Source: Gaiellasilicea sp963829845
GTDB lineage: Bacteria > Actinomycetota > Thermoleophilia > Gaiellales > Gaiellaceae
Length of the DNA stretch: 64,000 bases
Direction of reading: 5' to 3'
Assembly: GCA_963829845.1 (NCBI GenBank)
Contig: CAWHKD010000019.1
Location: forward strand, 1-64,000
In this document: positions 54,922-63,566 of the stretch, piece by piece
How the letters are laid out: each line of letters starts with the position of its first letter
Position numbering within the stretch: the stretch's first letter is position 1
Position numbers and translations under genes: made by a program
Notes under the pieces: model-generated
Databases searched by the model: none
Told to the model about the DNA's origin: nothing
The model's input: only the letters and a program-made list of their open reading frames with translations

Positions 54922-55797
54922 ATGCGACACGCGATCCTCGGCGTCGGCGGAATCGGCGGCCTCATCGGCGGCTCGCTTGCGCGCGCAGGCGCAGACGTCG
55001 TCCTGATCATGCGACCGAGGACGCTCGTCGACTACGGCGGCATGCTGGCGGTCGAGAGCGTCGTGCTCGGCGACTTCGAGGTCGAGGTGCCGGCCGTGGC
55101 ACAGCTCGATCGCACCGTCGACGTCCTCTGGGTGACGCCCAAGGCACCGGCCCTGGAGGCGGCGCTCGCTCTGGCGCCGCCGGAGCAGGTGGGGGAGGCG
55201 GTCGTGATCCCGTTTCTGAACGGCATCGACCATGTCGCCCTCCTGCGCGAGCGCTACCGGAGTGTCGTCGCGGGGGCGATCCGCGTCGAGTCCGAGCGCG
55301 CTGCGACGGCCCACATCCGCCAGCTCTCGCCCTTTCTCCTCATCGACCTCTCCGGCGCCGAAGACGTTGCTGCCGAGCTGCAGGCGGCCGGGCTGGACAC
55401 GCGCGTTCGCCCCGACGAGATCTCTCTCCTCTGGGACAAGCTCGCCGTGCTCGCTCCGATCGCGCTCGCGACGACGGCGCTCGAGGGGTCGTTAGGCGCC
55501 GTCCGCGGCGACGCCCGGTTCCAGGGCTGCCGGGACGAGGCGATCGCGGTCGCACGTGCCTTCGGCGCCGAGATCGACGCGGACGCCCTGCGAGCCATGA
55601 TCGAGGCCGCACCGGGAGAGACCCGCAGCTCGATGCAGAAGGACGTCGCGGCGGGGCGTCCTCCGGAGCTCGATGCGATCGCCGGCCCGATTCTGCGCGG
55701 CGGAAGCGGCCACGGCATCGCGGTCCCGAACACGGAGGAGCTCGCCGGCCTCGTGGCCGCCCGCGTCAGCGAGCGACGCGATAGCTCAGATGCGTGA
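54922..55797 (+). CDS. 2-dehydropantoate 2-reductase family protein (ketopantoate reductase)
   Basis: A 291-aa NADPH-dependent reductase. It starts MRHAILGVGGIGGLIGGSLA with the Rossmann GxGxxG, then VDVLWVTPKAPALEAALALA, VVIPFLNGIDHVALLRERY and the ketopantoate-reductase C-terminal helices (SSMQKDVAAGRPPELDAIAG). Catalytic Lys is probably in ISLLWDKLAVLAPIALATTA. It would make pantoate for CoA synthesis or act on another 2-keto acid. ATG 54922 follows GGAG. The 3' end overlaps the convergent DHFR-like gene by 32 bp. Confidence 0.88.
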   Translation: MRHAILGVGGIGGLIGGSLARAGADVVLIMRPRTLVDYGGMLAVESVVLGDFEVEVPAVAQLDRTVDVLWVTPKAPALEAALALAPPEQVGEAVVIPFLNGIDHVALLRERYRSVVAGAIRVESERAATAHIRQLSPFLLIDLSGAEDVAAELQAAGLDTRVRPDEISLLWDKLAVLAPIALATTALEGSLGAVRGDARFQGCRDEAIAVARAFGAEIDADALRAMIEAAPGETRSSMQKDVAAGRPPELDAIAGPILRGGSGHGIAVPNTEELAGLVAARVSERRDSSDA

Positions 55798-56356
55798 CCA
55801 GACGCGTCTGCCGGACGGCGAGTGGCTCGAGGTCGACATTCGGAGCGCCGGCGAACAGACGCTCGCCGGCGCCGAGTAGGACCGGCGCCACATGGAGCCG
55901 CAGCTCGTCGATCAACCCCGCGGCGAGGTATTGATTGACGGTCGCTGCGCCGCCGGCGATTGCGACGTTCGCATCTCCTGCGGCCGCTCGTGCCTGATGG
56001 AGCGCCGTCTCGATCCCGTCCGTGATGAACGTGAACGTCGTGCCGCCCTCCAGCTCCAGCGGTTCGCGTGGATGATGGGTCAGCACGAACACCGGCGCGT
56101 GGTACGGCGGCTCGTCGCCCCACCAGCCTTTCCACTCCTCGTCCCAGGCGCCACGACCGGGCCCGAACATGTTCCGGCCCATCACGTACGCGTCCGCCGC
56201 CGTCAGCCTGTCGAGCTCCGCCGCGTTTTCCTCCGGCTCCTCGAACATCCAGCGGTGCAGCCGGCCCTCGACCCCTTCGCCGAACGGGTTCTCGAGGCTC
56301 TGGTTCGGCCCGGCCGCATAGCCGTCGACGGAGATCGCGATGTCGGCGGTGACCAT
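55766..56356 (-). CDS. Dihydrofolate reductase/RibD C-terminal family protein
   Basis: A 196-aa NADPH-binding reductase-fold protein. Start MVTADIAISVDGYAAGPNQS is the typical RibD_C/DHFR-like opening; VMGRNMFGPGRGAW and VAIAGGAATVNQYLAAGLID follow, then LRLHVAPVLLGAGERLFAG. Proteins of this type are widespread in Actinobacteria without known substrate and are not the essential DHFR. It ends inside the ketopantoate reductase gene on the other strand. Confidence 0.87.
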   Translation of the reverse strand: MVTADIAISVDGYAAGPNQSLENPFGEGVEGRLHRWMFEEPEENAAELDRLTAADAYVMGRNMFGPGRGAWDEEWKGWWGDEPPYHAPVFVLTHHPREPLELEGGTTFTFITDGIETALHQARAAAGDANVAIAGGAATVNQYLAAGLIDELRLHVAPVLLGAGERLFAGAPNVDLEPLAVRQTRLVTHLSYRVAR

Positions 56357-56374
56357 CCCCAGACGGCTCCGTGA

Positions 56375-56590
56375 CTAGGGCAAGCGCTCCTCGTGGAACT
56401 TCTCCTTGTCCTGCTTCCGCCACTCTGCCTCGTAGGCCTCGGCCTCGGCGAACTCCTGCTCGATTCGCGCTCGGTCCTGCGCGCTCTCGCCGGCGGGGTG
56501 CTCGCCTGCGGCCGTCCTGCGACTCATGGCCACGAAGGCGATCACGAGCAAGGGTACGGCGACCACGGCCATGATGATCCACGGGATCAC
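56375..56590 (-). CDS. Small membrane-anchored coiled protein
   Basis: A 71-aa protein with one N-terminal membrane helix (IPWIIMAVVAVPLLVIAFVA) and a charged C-terminal helix (DRARIEQEFAEAEAYEAEWR). No family recognised. It lies 18 bp upstream of the DHFR-like gene on the same strand and may be cotranscribed with it. Confidence 0.6.
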   Translation of the reverse strand: MIPWIIMAVVAVPLLVIAFVAMSRRTAAGEHPAGESAQDRARIEQEFAEAEAYEAEWRKQDKEKFHEERLP

Positions 56591-56640
56591 GCAGGGAGCC
56601 TACAGTTGCCGGCCGGGAGCCGCGAAGGGGCGGCTTCGGG

Positions 56641-57084
56641 TCACGCAAGCACCACCGGCCGTCGTTCGTCGGTCCCGGTGAGCACGAAGTGCTCGTCGGC
56701 CGTCGCTCTGTACAGGCGGAGGCGTCCAGGCGGCTCGATGTCGGAGCGGCTCCAGGCTGCGAGGCCCACGCGTTGTGAGGTCGTCGAGTAGACGTCGAGG
56801 CAGCGATCGAGGTCAGGATCGGAGACCTCACCGCCCCGCGCCGAGATGTAGACGGCTTCGCCGGTACCAGCCGCTTGGCGCGTGTCGAAGATGACGATCG
56901 CGAGCTCGGGCCGGACCGCGAGGTTGCGGGAGTGGCGCGCCTCCGGCGAGGAGACCCAGACGAGCTCGACGTAGTCGACGGTCGCGAACCACACGGGTGA
57001 AGCCCAGGGGCGACCGTGCTGGTCCGCCGTGGCGAGCGTCATGTACGAGTTCGCGTCGATGATCGCTTGAACGGCTTCTCTCAT
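56641..57084 (-). CDS. Pyridoxamine 5'-phosphate oxidase family protein
   Basis: A 147-aa split-barrel flavin-binding protein. MREAVQAIIDANSYMTLATA, then HGRPWASPVWFATVDYVELV and LAVRPELAIVIFDTR are family landmarks. Such proteins bind FMN or F420, and the short actinobacterial forms often use F420, but the cofactor cannot be told here. It overlaps the upstream gene by 4 bp (ATGA). Confidence 0.85.
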   Translation of the reverse strand: MREAVQAIIDANSYMTLATADQHGRPWASPVWFATVDYVELVWVSSPEARHSRNLAVRPELAIVIFDTRQAAGTGEAVYISARGGEVSDPDLDRCLDVYSTTSQRVGLAAWSRSDIEPPGRLRLYRATADEHFVLTGTDERRPVVLA

Positions 57085-57506
57085 CTCGACACCCGCGTGT
57101 ACGTGAGGTCGAAGTCGTGCTCCCAGGTCGAGCCGTCGTGCGAGAGCTCCCACCTGCCGGAGATCGTGTCGCCGGTAGCGTCGAACGTTCCGGTGAAGCG
57201 CTGCGAGAAATCCGGCGCCGAGGCTGAACGCCAGAGCTTCCAGACGCCCGCCGCGAGCGTCATCTCGTAGACACGCTCCACGCCGCGCGAGTCGAAGTAG
57301 TGCTGTCGATACGCGTCCTCGGTCTCGCCCGGGCCGATGATCGCGATCCCGTCGGGAGCGGCGGGATGGTCGACCTGCCAGCGCTGAATCAGGAAGTGAC
57401 CGCCATCGAGCCATTCGAAGCGGGTCTCCGCGCGCGGAGGCTCGCCTTCGCTCGGCAGCGAGGAGGACAGGTGCCAGGCGCCGACGAGTTGGTCGAGATC
57501 GTCCAT
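57081..57506 (-). CDS. Lipocalin-like DUF1579-type protein
   Basis: A 141-aa protein: MDDLDQLVGAWHLSSSLPSE, RFEWLDGGHFLIQRWQVDHP, HYFDSRGVERVYEMTLAAGV and ISGRWELSHDGSTWEHDFDL. The repeated antiparallel strands and Trp/Gly placement point to a small lipocalin-like fold similar to DUF1579, with no known activity. An upstream ATG at 57539 would add 11 residues. It is coupled to the PPOX-like gene by ATGA. Confidence 0.72.
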   Translation of the reverse strand: MDDLDQLVGAWHLSSSLPSEGEPPRAETRFEWLDGGHFLIQRWQVDHPAAPDGIAIIGPGETEDAYRQHYFDSRGVERVYEMTLAAGVWKLWRSASAPDFSQRFTGTFDATGDTISGRWELSHDGSTWEHDFDLTYTRVSR

Positions 57507-57583
57507 GCGGCTAGGACTCTTCATCGGTCTGATGCTCATCGTAATCGTGCCGCAGACCGGCTCGAGCCCGAGGGGCCGGCGAT

Positions 57584-58495
57584 CTAGCTCGGGCCGCGCA
57601 ACAGACTGCCAAGATCGGCCACCGGCCCCAGGTGGCGCAGTTTGTCCGGATTGACGATCCCGCTCACCCCCTGGATCTGGCCCTCGGCGATGTCGAGGAC
57701 CATCACGCTGAAGACCTTCCCATCGGTGTCGAAGAACATCGCGCCCGGTTGCCCGTTCACCTCCGCGCGCCGGATGCTGTAGCCGGCCAGGCGGATGGCG
57801 GCGCGACTCCAGGCCGTCAGCGTCTGCATCACCCTGGCACGGCCGTGAACCGCCCGCGCGAGTGCCGGTGCCTTGCCGCCGCCGTCACCGCGGAGCACCA
57901 CATCGTGCGCCAGCAGCTCCTCGAGCCCTTCGAGGTCGCCCTCCTCGACCGCCGCGAAGAAGCGGTTCGCGAGCTCCTCGCGCTGCTCGCGCGAGGCCTC
58001 GAAGCGCGGGCGCCGCTGCTCCACATGGCGGCGGGCCCGCGCGGCGAGCTGACGCGCGTTCTGCTCGCTCGTGCCGACGATCTCGGCGATCCGGTCGTAG
58101 GGCTCGTCGAACACCTCGCGCAGCAGAAACGCGGCGCGCTGCTCCGGCGACAGGCTCTCGAGCAGGACGAGGAAGGCGAGCGACAGCGAGTCCGCCATCT
58201 CGGCCCGGCGGGCAGGATCGTCCTCTGGGCTCGCGACGAGCGGCTCCGGCAGCCAGTCCCCCACGTAGGTCTCGCGCCGGACACGCGCCGAGCGCAGGTG
58301 GTCGAGCGAGAGCCGGGAGACCACCGTCGACAGGTAGGCGCGCGGCGACTCGATCCGCTCGCCTCCCTCGCGCGCCCGGTGGAGGCGGAAGAGTCCCTCC
58401 TGCACGACGTCTTCCGCCTCGGTGACGCTGCCCAGCATCCGGTAGGCGATGGCGAACGCCGACGGCCGGAGCTCGTCGAACTCCTCCTCGGTCAT
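57584..58495 (-). CDS. sigJ: ECF41-family sigma factor (SigJ-like) with SnoaL-like C-terminal domain
   Basis: A 303-aa sigma factor. Region 2 (LRPSAFAIAYRMLGSVTEAE, DVVQEGLFRLHRA), the characteristic WLPEPL linker, region 4 (LSPEQRAAFLLREVFDEPYD, RIAEIVGTSEQNARQLAARA), and a C-terminal SnoaL-like domain with LLAHDVVLRGDGGGKAPALA (DGGGK motif). ECF41 proteins have no separate anti-sigma; the C-terminal extension controls them. It lies 3 bp after the epimerase gene, as ECF41 genes commonly sit beside oxidoreductase or epimerase genes. Confidence 0.93.
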   Translation of the reverse strand: MTEEEFDELRPSAFAIAYRMLGSVTEAEDVVQEGLFRLHRAREGGERIESPRAYLSTVVSRLSLDHLRSARVRRETYVGDWLPEPLVASPEDDPARRAEMADSLSLAFLVLLESLSPEQRAAFLLREVFDEPYDRIAEIVGTSEQNARQLAARARRHVEQRRPRFEASREQREELANRFFAAVEEGDLEGLEELLAHDVVLRGDGGGKAPALARAVHGRARVMQTLTAWSRAAIRLAGYSIRRAEVNGQPGAMFFDTDGKVFSVMVLDIAEGQIQGVSGIVNPDKLRHLGPVADLGSLLRGPS

Positions 58496-58498
58496 CGC

Positions 58499-59446
58499 TC
58501 AGCCGAGTCCCTGCACGAAGCCCTGCCGCCAGCTCGCGTACCGCGGCTTCCAGCCGAGGTCGCGCTTTGCCTTCTCGTTCGATGCCCCACGCACCTCGGT
58601 CATCATGACGGCCGCGGCCTCCCCGGCCAGGAGCCGACCCAGCCAGCGCGGCACGCGCCGCGGCGGCTTGGCGCCCAGCGCGCGCGCCAGCTCGGGCATC
58701 CAGTCGCGCGCCGGCGCGGGATCGTCGTCCACCACGTTGTAGATGCCACGGTTGCCGCTCTCGACCGCGACCGCGGTCGCCGCCGCCGCGTCGTCGATGT
58801 GGATGAAGGACCAGATCCCGCCGCCGTCCCCGACGACGGGGAACTGGCGCTTGCGGACGGCCGCGGTGTGGGCGGCGGACGGGTCGGCGCTGAGGGTGGT
58901 CCCGGGGCCGTAGAACCCGCCGTAGCGGAGCACCACGCCCTCGAGCCAATCGGCTTGTGTCACCGCCTCCTCGAGGTGGCGGATGGCGTCCAGCATGCCC
59001 CGGAGCTTCTCCGGTGGGTCCGGATCGAACGGAGCATCCTCGCCCTTCACCGGCCCGCCGGTGCGTGCGGCCGGCCAGCCCGCAAAGCTCTGGGCCACGA
59101 AGCGTCGCGCGCCGACGGCGCGTCCGGCTGCGAGCAGGTGGTCGGTTCCCTCCGTGCGCAGGCGGTTTGTTGCTTCGAAGAAGCGGTCGATGTGGCGCAT
59201 GTCGAAATCGCCCGACAGCGCCGTGAGCTGATGCACGATCACCTCGGGCTCGGCGGACGCGACCGCCTGGGCGACCGCGTCGGGGTCGAGAGCGTCGGCC
59301 ACGACCGGGCGCGCCCCAAGGCTGCGAACGAGGTCCTGCTTCAACGCGCTCCGGGTCATCCCGACGACCTCGTGGCCTTTCGCCACGAGCTGCGGGACGA
59401 GCTGTCTGCCGAGGACGCCTGTGGCGCCGGCTACGAAGACTTTCAT
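58499..59446 (-). CDS. NAD(P)-dependent epimerase/dehydratase family protein, ECF41 partner
   Basis: A 315-aa extended-SDR protein: MKVFVAGATGVLGRQLVPQL, VIVHQLTALSGDFDMRHIDR, LEGVVLRYGGFYGPGTTLSA, IWSFIHIDDAAAATAVAVES and GNRGIYNVVDDDPAPARDWM. This subgroup is the usual target of ECF41 sigma factors; its substrate is unknown. The ATG at 59446 has AAAGGAG upstream, and an exact ECF41 promoter lies 31 bp before it. It is the first gene of the operon with the sigma gene. Confidence 0.9.
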   Translation of the reverse strand: MKVFVAGATGVLGRQLVPQLVAKGHEVVGMTRSALKQDLVRSLGARPVVADALDPDAVAQAVASAEPEVIVHQLTALSGDFDMRHIDRFFEATNRLRTEGTDHLLAAGRAVGARRFVAQSFAGWPAARTGGPVKGEDAPFDPDPPEKLRGMLDAIRHLEEAVTQADWLEGVVLRYGGFYGPGTTLSADPSAAHTAAVRKRQFPVVGDGGGIWSFIHIDDAAAATAVAVESGNRGIYNVVDDDPAPARDWMPELARALGAKPPRRVPRWLGRLLAGEAAAVMMTEVRGASNEKAKRDLGWKPRYASWRQGFVQGLG

Positions 59447-59476
59447 CTTGGGCTCCTTTGTTCGTCTCCCCCTCTA

Positions 59477-59503
59477 GACGAGACAGGGAACCCGGCTGTG
59501 ACA
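59477..59503 (-). promoter_or_regulatory. ECF41-type promoter (TGTCACA-N16-CGTC)
   Basis: On the minus strand TGTCACA (59503-59497), a 16-bp spacer, then CGTC (59480-59477). This equals the ECF41 consensus exactly and points into the epimerase-sigma operon, with the ATG 31 bp downstream. It implies autoregulation. Confidence 0.85.
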
Positions 59504-59533
59504 GTGCTCAGGGACTCGTTCGGCAACCCCGCG

Positions 59534-60421
59534 CTAGCGCACCTTCTTCAGGGCACGTCCGAGTCCCTGGCCGCCCGCGAGCACCGGCTGGAACAGGTCG
59601 CCGTGCTGTTCGACCCGCTCGAGGGCGTCGCGCATCCCGAAGCGGCGTGGCGTCACGTCCTCCGTCAGCTCGTCCCAGCGCAGCGGCGTCGAGACCGGCG
59701 CGCCCGGCTTCGGCCGCACCGAGTAGACCGAGGCGATCGTCTTCCCGCGCGCGTTCTGACGGTGGTCGACGAGCACGCCCTCGCGCTTGTGCTTCAGCCA
59801 TTCGGTCGTGACCAGGCCTGGGTGCCGCTCCTCGAGCCCGCGCGCCACGCGCTCCGCGAACAGGTACGTGTGCTCGTAGGTCGCTCGGCGCGCGATCGGG
59901 ACGAGCACGTGAATGCCGTCGGCGCCGCTCGTCTTGACGTAGGACTCGAGCTCGACCCGCTCGAGCTCCTCGCGGATCAGGTGCGCGACGCGGATCGCGA
60001 GCCCGAAGCCGCCGTCGGGTGGGTCGAGGTCGAAGAGCACGAAGTCCGGGCGGTGCGGCTTGTCGACGCGCGAGTACCACGCGTTCATGTCGATGCAGTT
60101 CATCTGCACCATCCAGAGCACCGCCTCGGGTGTGTTGACGAGCGGGAAGTCGACGAGCCGCGACTCGCCTTTGCGCGGGTAGGTGCGGTAGGTGCGCGTC
60201 GGAATCCAGGAGGGCATTCCCTTCGGCGCCTGCTTCTGGAAGTACACGTCCCCGGCCACGCCGTAGGGGGAGCGCTTCATCGTGAACGGCCGGTTGCGCA
60301 GGTGCGGGACGAGCACCGGCGCGATTGCGCGGTAGTACTCGAACAGGTCCTGCTTCGTGATCCCTTCGTCGGGAAACAGGACGCGTTCCGGGCTCGTGAG
60401 GCGGACCGACCGCGGCGCCAC
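59534..60421 (-). CDS. LigD-type DNA polymerase domain protein (NHEJ polymerase)
   Basis: A 295-aa free-standing primase-polymerase (PolDom) of the non-homologous end-joining pathway. Motifs include PERVLFPDEGITKQDLFEYY, the metal-binding DFVLFDLDPPDGG, SYVKTSGADGIHVLVPIARR and SVYSVRPKPGAPVSTPLRWD. The ligase and phosphoesterase domains of LigD are absent, so they must be separate genes, with Ku elsewhere. GTG 60421 is chosen because VAPRSVRLTSPERVLFP fits the family start; the open frame to 60505 is not conserved-looking. Confidence 0.9.
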   Translation of the reverse strand: MAPRSVRLTSPERVLFPDEGITKQDLFEYYRAIAPVLVPHLRNRPFTMKRSPYGVAGDVYFQKQAPKGMPSWIPTRTYRTYPRKGESRLVDFPLVNTPEAVLWMVQMNCIDMNAWYSRVDKPHRPDFVLFDLDPPDGGFGLAIRVAHLIREELERVELESYVKTSGADGIHVLVPIARRATYEHTYLFAERVARGLEERHPGLVTTEWLKHKREGVLVDHRQNARGKTIASVYSVRPKPGAPVSTPLRWDELTEDVTPRRFGMRDALERVEQHGDLFQPVLAGGQGLGRALKKVR

Positions 60422-60467
60422 GCCTGGGTTGTACCTGTCCGGGGGCAGTTCGTGTAAAAGAGGCACG

Positions 60468-61829
60468 GTGGCGCTAGGACAGGGTGACCTGGACAAGCTG
60501 ACCAATGGGTTCGCTGGCGAGATCGTGCGCCCCGGCGACCCGAGCTACGACGCGGGGCGTGCGGTCTGGAACAGCATGATCGACCGCCGGCCGGCGCTGA
60601 TCGTGCGGCCGACGGGAACCGACGACGTCGTCGCGGCCCTCCGTTTCGCCCGTGAGCAGGACCTCGTCGTCGCCGTCCGGTGCGGCGGCCACAGCATCCC
60701 CGGCTTCTCGACGTGCGACGACGGGATCGTGATCGACCTCTCGCGGATGCGCGGCGCGGACGTCAATCCTGAGCGGCGTACCGCCCAAGTGCGCGGCGGC
60801 TCGCTGCTCGCCGAGCTCGACGACGCGGCGCAGGCGCACCAGCTCGTCTGCCCGGTCGGCGTCGTCTCGCACACGGGGGTGGCCGGACTCACGCTCGGCG
60901 GCGGGATGGGCCGGCTGCAGCGCAAGCTCGGTCTGACGATCGACAGCCTGCTCGCGGTCGAGCTCGTGACCGCGGACGGCCGCGTCCTACGGGCGAGCGA
61001 GGACGAGAATCCCGAGCTCTTCTGGGGCATGCGGGGAGCCGGCGCGAACTTCGGGATCGTGACGTCGTTCGAATTTCTCCTCCATCCCCTCGAAGGGCCG
61101 GTGACACACGGGACGGTCACCCATCCGATCGAGCGGGCAGAAGAGCTGGCCGAGCGCTACCGCGAGCTTGTCGAGGAAGGGCCCGACGAGCTTTGGACGT
61201 CCTTCGGGATGGCTGCCGGAGGGGATGTTCGCGGGCCGGTCGCGTCGGTGTCCGTGCTCCACAGCGGGTCGCCGGCCGACGCCGAGCGCGACCTCGCCGG
61301 GCTCCGTGCGCTCGACGATCCGCTCGAGGACTCGGTCGAACTGAAGCCGTACCTGGCATCGCAGCGTCTGTTCGACGCGCCGATGGAGTGGGGGCAGCGC
61401 TTCTCGATGAAGAGCTCATTCCTCGCGTCGCTCCCCACTGTTCTGGTCCGCGACTGGGGCGGCCAGGTCTCGCGGGTGCCGGACGGAGCCGAGGGTGGCA
61501 TTTCGGTCTGGGCCTGCGGTCGCACGATCGCGGCCGTGCCCGAGGAAGCCACTGCTTTCACCGGTCGCGATGCCGCCTTCTGGGCAGCCGCCGAGATCAT
61601 CTGGAACGACGGCGCGCTCGACGAACCCTGCCGTTCCTGGGCGCGGGCAGCGGCGGACTCGGCGGCGCCGCACGCATCTGTCGGGCGCTACGTCAACGAC
61701 GTCGCCGAGGTCGGAGGCGACATCGCGCGCATGATCTACGGGAGCGCGAAGGTCGAGCGGCTCGTGGCGCTCAAGCGCGAGTGGGACCCCGACAACGTCT
61801 TCCGTCTCAACCAGAACATCACGCCCTAG
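60468..61829 (+). CDS. FAD-binding oxidoreductase, berberine-bridge-like
   Basis: A 453-aa flavoprotein of the PCMH/BBE type. Motifs: ALIVRPTGTDDVVAALRFAR, VAVRCGGHSIPGFSTCDDGI (His is the usual 8-alpha FAD attachment), VGVVSHTGVAGLTLGGGMG, ELFWGMRGAGANFGIVTSFE and the BBE C-terminal YGSAKVERLVALKREWDPDN with FRLNQNI. There is no signal peptide. Substrates in this family are sugars or aromatic alcohols; none is indicated here. GTG at 60468 fits the family start; DUF1801 gene follows by 15 bp. Confidence 0.88.
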   Translation: MALGQGDLDKLTNGFAGEIVRPGDPSYDAGRAVWNSMIDRRPALIVRPTGTDDVVAALRFAREQDLVVAVRCGGHSIPGFSTCDDGIVIDLSRMRGADVNPERRTAQVRGGSLLAELDDAAQAHQLVCPVGVVSHTGVAGLTLGGGMGRLQRKLGLTIDSLLAVELVTADGRVLRASEDENPELFWGMRGAGANFGIVTSFEFLLHPLEGPVTHGTVTHPIERAEELAERYRELVEEGPDELWTSFGMAAGGDVRGPVASVSVLHSGSPADAERDLAGLRALDDPLEDSVELKPYLASQRLFDAPMEWGQRFSMKSSFLASLPTVLVRDWGGQVSRVPDGAEGGISVWACGRTIAAVPEEATAFTGRDAAFWAAAEIIWNDGALDEPCRSWARAAADSAAPHASVGRYVNDVAEVGGDIARMIYGSAKVERLVALKREWDPDNVFRLNQNITP

Positions 61830-61844
61830 TAGGAGGTACTCGTA

Positions 61845-62306
61845 ATGGCTCCGAGCAAGACTGCGACGAAGCGCAAGGCGACGAAGCGCACCGGCTCGAC
61901 CACGGGATTCACGGCCGAGGAACGGGCCGCGATGAGGGAGCGCGCCAAGGAGCTGAAGGCGGAGGCCGCCAAAGCGGACGGGGAGAAAATCCTGCTCGAG
62001 AAGGTCGCCGAGATGAAGGGGACGGATCGCGCGATTGCCAAGCGGCTCCACGCGATCATCACGGCCGCCGCCCCGGCCCTTTCGCCGAAGACCTGGTACG
62101 GCATGCCCGCGTACGCCAAGGACGGCAAGATCGTCTGCTTCTTCCAGAGCGCGGCGAAGTTCGACTCGAGGTACGCCACGTTCGGGTTCAGCGACGAGGC
62201 GAAGATCGACCAGGGGGCCATGTGGCCGACCTCCTGGGCGCTGAAGGAGCTGACCGCCGCCGAGGAGAAAAAGATCGTCGCGCTCGTGAAGAAGGCGGTG
62301 CGCTGA
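61845..62306 (+). CDS. DUF1801 domain protein
   Basis: A 153-aa protein. The Lys-rich N-terminus (residues 1-60) is probably disordered or coiled; residues about 65-150 carry the DUF1801 core: IITAAAPALSPKTWYGMPAY, KDGKIVCFFQSAAKFDSRYA, FGFSDEAKIDQGAMWPTSWA. ATG follows AGGAGG 8 nt upstream. DUF1801 members include iron-handling YdhG-like proteins of unknown mechanism. It is probably cotranscribed with the FAD oxidoreductase, and a terminator follows. Confidence 0.85.
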   Translation: MAPSKTATKRKATKRTGSTTGFTAEERAAMRERAKELKAEAAKADGEKILLEKVAEMKGTDRAIAKRLHAIITAAAPALSPKTWYGMPAYAKDGKIVCFFQSAAKFDSRYATFGFSDEAKIDQGAMWPTSWALKELTAAEEKKIVALVKKAVR

Positions 62307-62324
62307 GGAGCATCGCGACGGAGA

Positions 62325-62356
62325 AGGCTCGGCTCGGCAGACGCCGAACCGAGCCT
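62325..62356. terminator. Hairpin terminator between convergent genes
   Basis: 14-bp stem AGGCTCGGCTCGGC/GCCGAACCGAGCCT with one mismatch and loop AGAC, between the stops at 62306 and 62376. Confidence 0.72.
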
Positions 62357-62375
62357 CGTCGTGCGTTCGACTCGC

Positions 62376-63347
62376 CTAGGGCTTCGGGATTGCCACTGCG
62401 TTGTAGGTCGTTTCCGGGGTCGGCGGTGTCGTGAAGCGGGCGTTCGGCAAGTAGAGCCTGTTGCCGAACGCGGCGACGGTCGTCGGGACATCGAAGCGGG
62501 GATCGGTGAGGTACTGGGTGACCTCACCGGACGTCCCCGCCCTGTTGAGTTCCACGACTGCGACTCGGTTGAGCCGGTTCTGCACGACGAACAGCGTCCG
62601 GCCCAAAAGGAGCAGCCCGTCGCCGTTGAGCAGCAGCGTGCCTCCGAGGTCGACTTGTGTGGCGTTGCCCGTCGCCGGATCGACTCGGAAGAGCAGGCCA
62701 GTCGGCGATTGGATGACGAGCAGCGCGTCCCCGTCGGGGGTCCGGGCGATCCCGTTGGCGCCCGTGCCAGCCCAGGCTCCCCCGAGCGGGACCTCCACGA
62801 CGTCGGCCTGGCTCGGCAGTCGACCGAAGTGGCCGAGCGGAACCTTGTACAGGAACGCCCTCTGCGTATCGGTGAACCAGGCAGCTTGCGGTGTCAGGAC
62901 GACATCGTTGACGAAAGTCGGTGCTGACGCGAACGTATAGCTGGCAAGGATCTCGCCGGTGATCGCGTTGACCACCCGCCCATTGCCGCCCGGGCCACCG
63001 GCGACGAACAGGCGCGCACGCAGGTCGACCTTCAGGCCTACCGATGGCGTTCCCGGCCCCTGGCTGAAGACGGAGCCGTCGCCGGTGATCAGGTTCACGC
63101 GGTAGAGGTCGCCGTCAGCGCGTGAGCCGAAGAAGGCATACGGGAGTGCGCCGATGGCGATCCCCTCGGGGAGCCACCCGTTGGGTAGGGCGATCTCCGT
63201 GGGGAAGACATCGAAGCTGCTGGCTGTCGACGCTAACGCGCCGGAGCCTGCCGTCGGCGCGGCGGCTGCCGGCATCGCGACGAGGATCGCCGCCGAAGCA
63301 ACCACCGCGACCGTGAGTGCGATCGTGGCTTGGAAACGTCGGGTCAT
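62376..63347 (-). CDS. Secreted SMP-30/NHL-like beta-propeller protein
   Basis: A 323-aa exported protein: signal peptide at residues 1-30 (AVVASAAILVAMPAAAAPTA), then beta-propeller repeats: GWLPEGIAIGALPYAFFGSR, VGLKVDLRARLFVAGGPGGN, GRVVNAITGEILASYTFASA and TGANGIARTPDGDALLVIQS. These match SMP-30/gluconolactonase-like propellers. No catalytic metal-ligand set can be placed with confidence. ATG 63347 follows GGGAG. Confidence 0.82.
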   Translation of the reverse strand: MTRRFQATIALTVAVVASAAILVAMPAAAAPTAGSGALASTASSFDVFPTEIALPNGWLPEGIAIGALPYAFFGSRADGDLYRVNLITGDGSVFSQGPGTPSVGLKVDLRARLFVAGGPGGNGRVVNAITGEILASYTFASAPTFVNDVVLTPQAAWFTDTQRAFLYKVPLGHFGRLPSQADVVEVPLGGAWAGTGANGIARTPDGDALLVIQSPTGLLFRVDPATGNATQVDLGGTLLLNGDGLLLLGRTLFVVQNRLNRVAVVELNRAGTSGEVTQYLTDPRFDVPTTVAAFGNRLYLPNARFTTPPTPETTYNAVAIPKP

Positions 63348-63475
63348 GGTGTGCTCTCCCTTCATTCGGGTACCCGAACGGTTCTCGTCTTGCGGTGCTA
63401 CCCCACTGGACTACGGGGGAACCGCGCGAACGGATGAGTCGGCAGCGTCGCGAACTGGAGAACCCGCGGCCTTCA

Positions 63476-63541
63476 CCGGGCGGGTACGCGATGCGTCGGC
63501 GCAGGGGTCGGTCGCCCCAACGCGATTGCGTACCCGCCCGG
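63476..63541. repeat. 66-bp imperfect hairpin, perfect 14-bp ends
   Basis: CCGGGCGGGTACGC (63476-63489) and its complement GCGTACCCGCCCGG (63528-63541), with partly paired bases inside. It lies between the propeller gene (start 63347) and the stop of the amidase gene (63567), both minus-strand, so it probably terminates amidase transcription or is a small repeat. Confidence 0.6.
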
Positions 63542-63566
63542 CGAGTGCGGGCCGGCAAGAGACGAG

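Noticed and set aside
57632..60457. 941-aa frame antisense to ECF41, epimerase and LigD-polymerase genes
   Set aside because: It spans three clear genes on the other strand and has no homologous motif.
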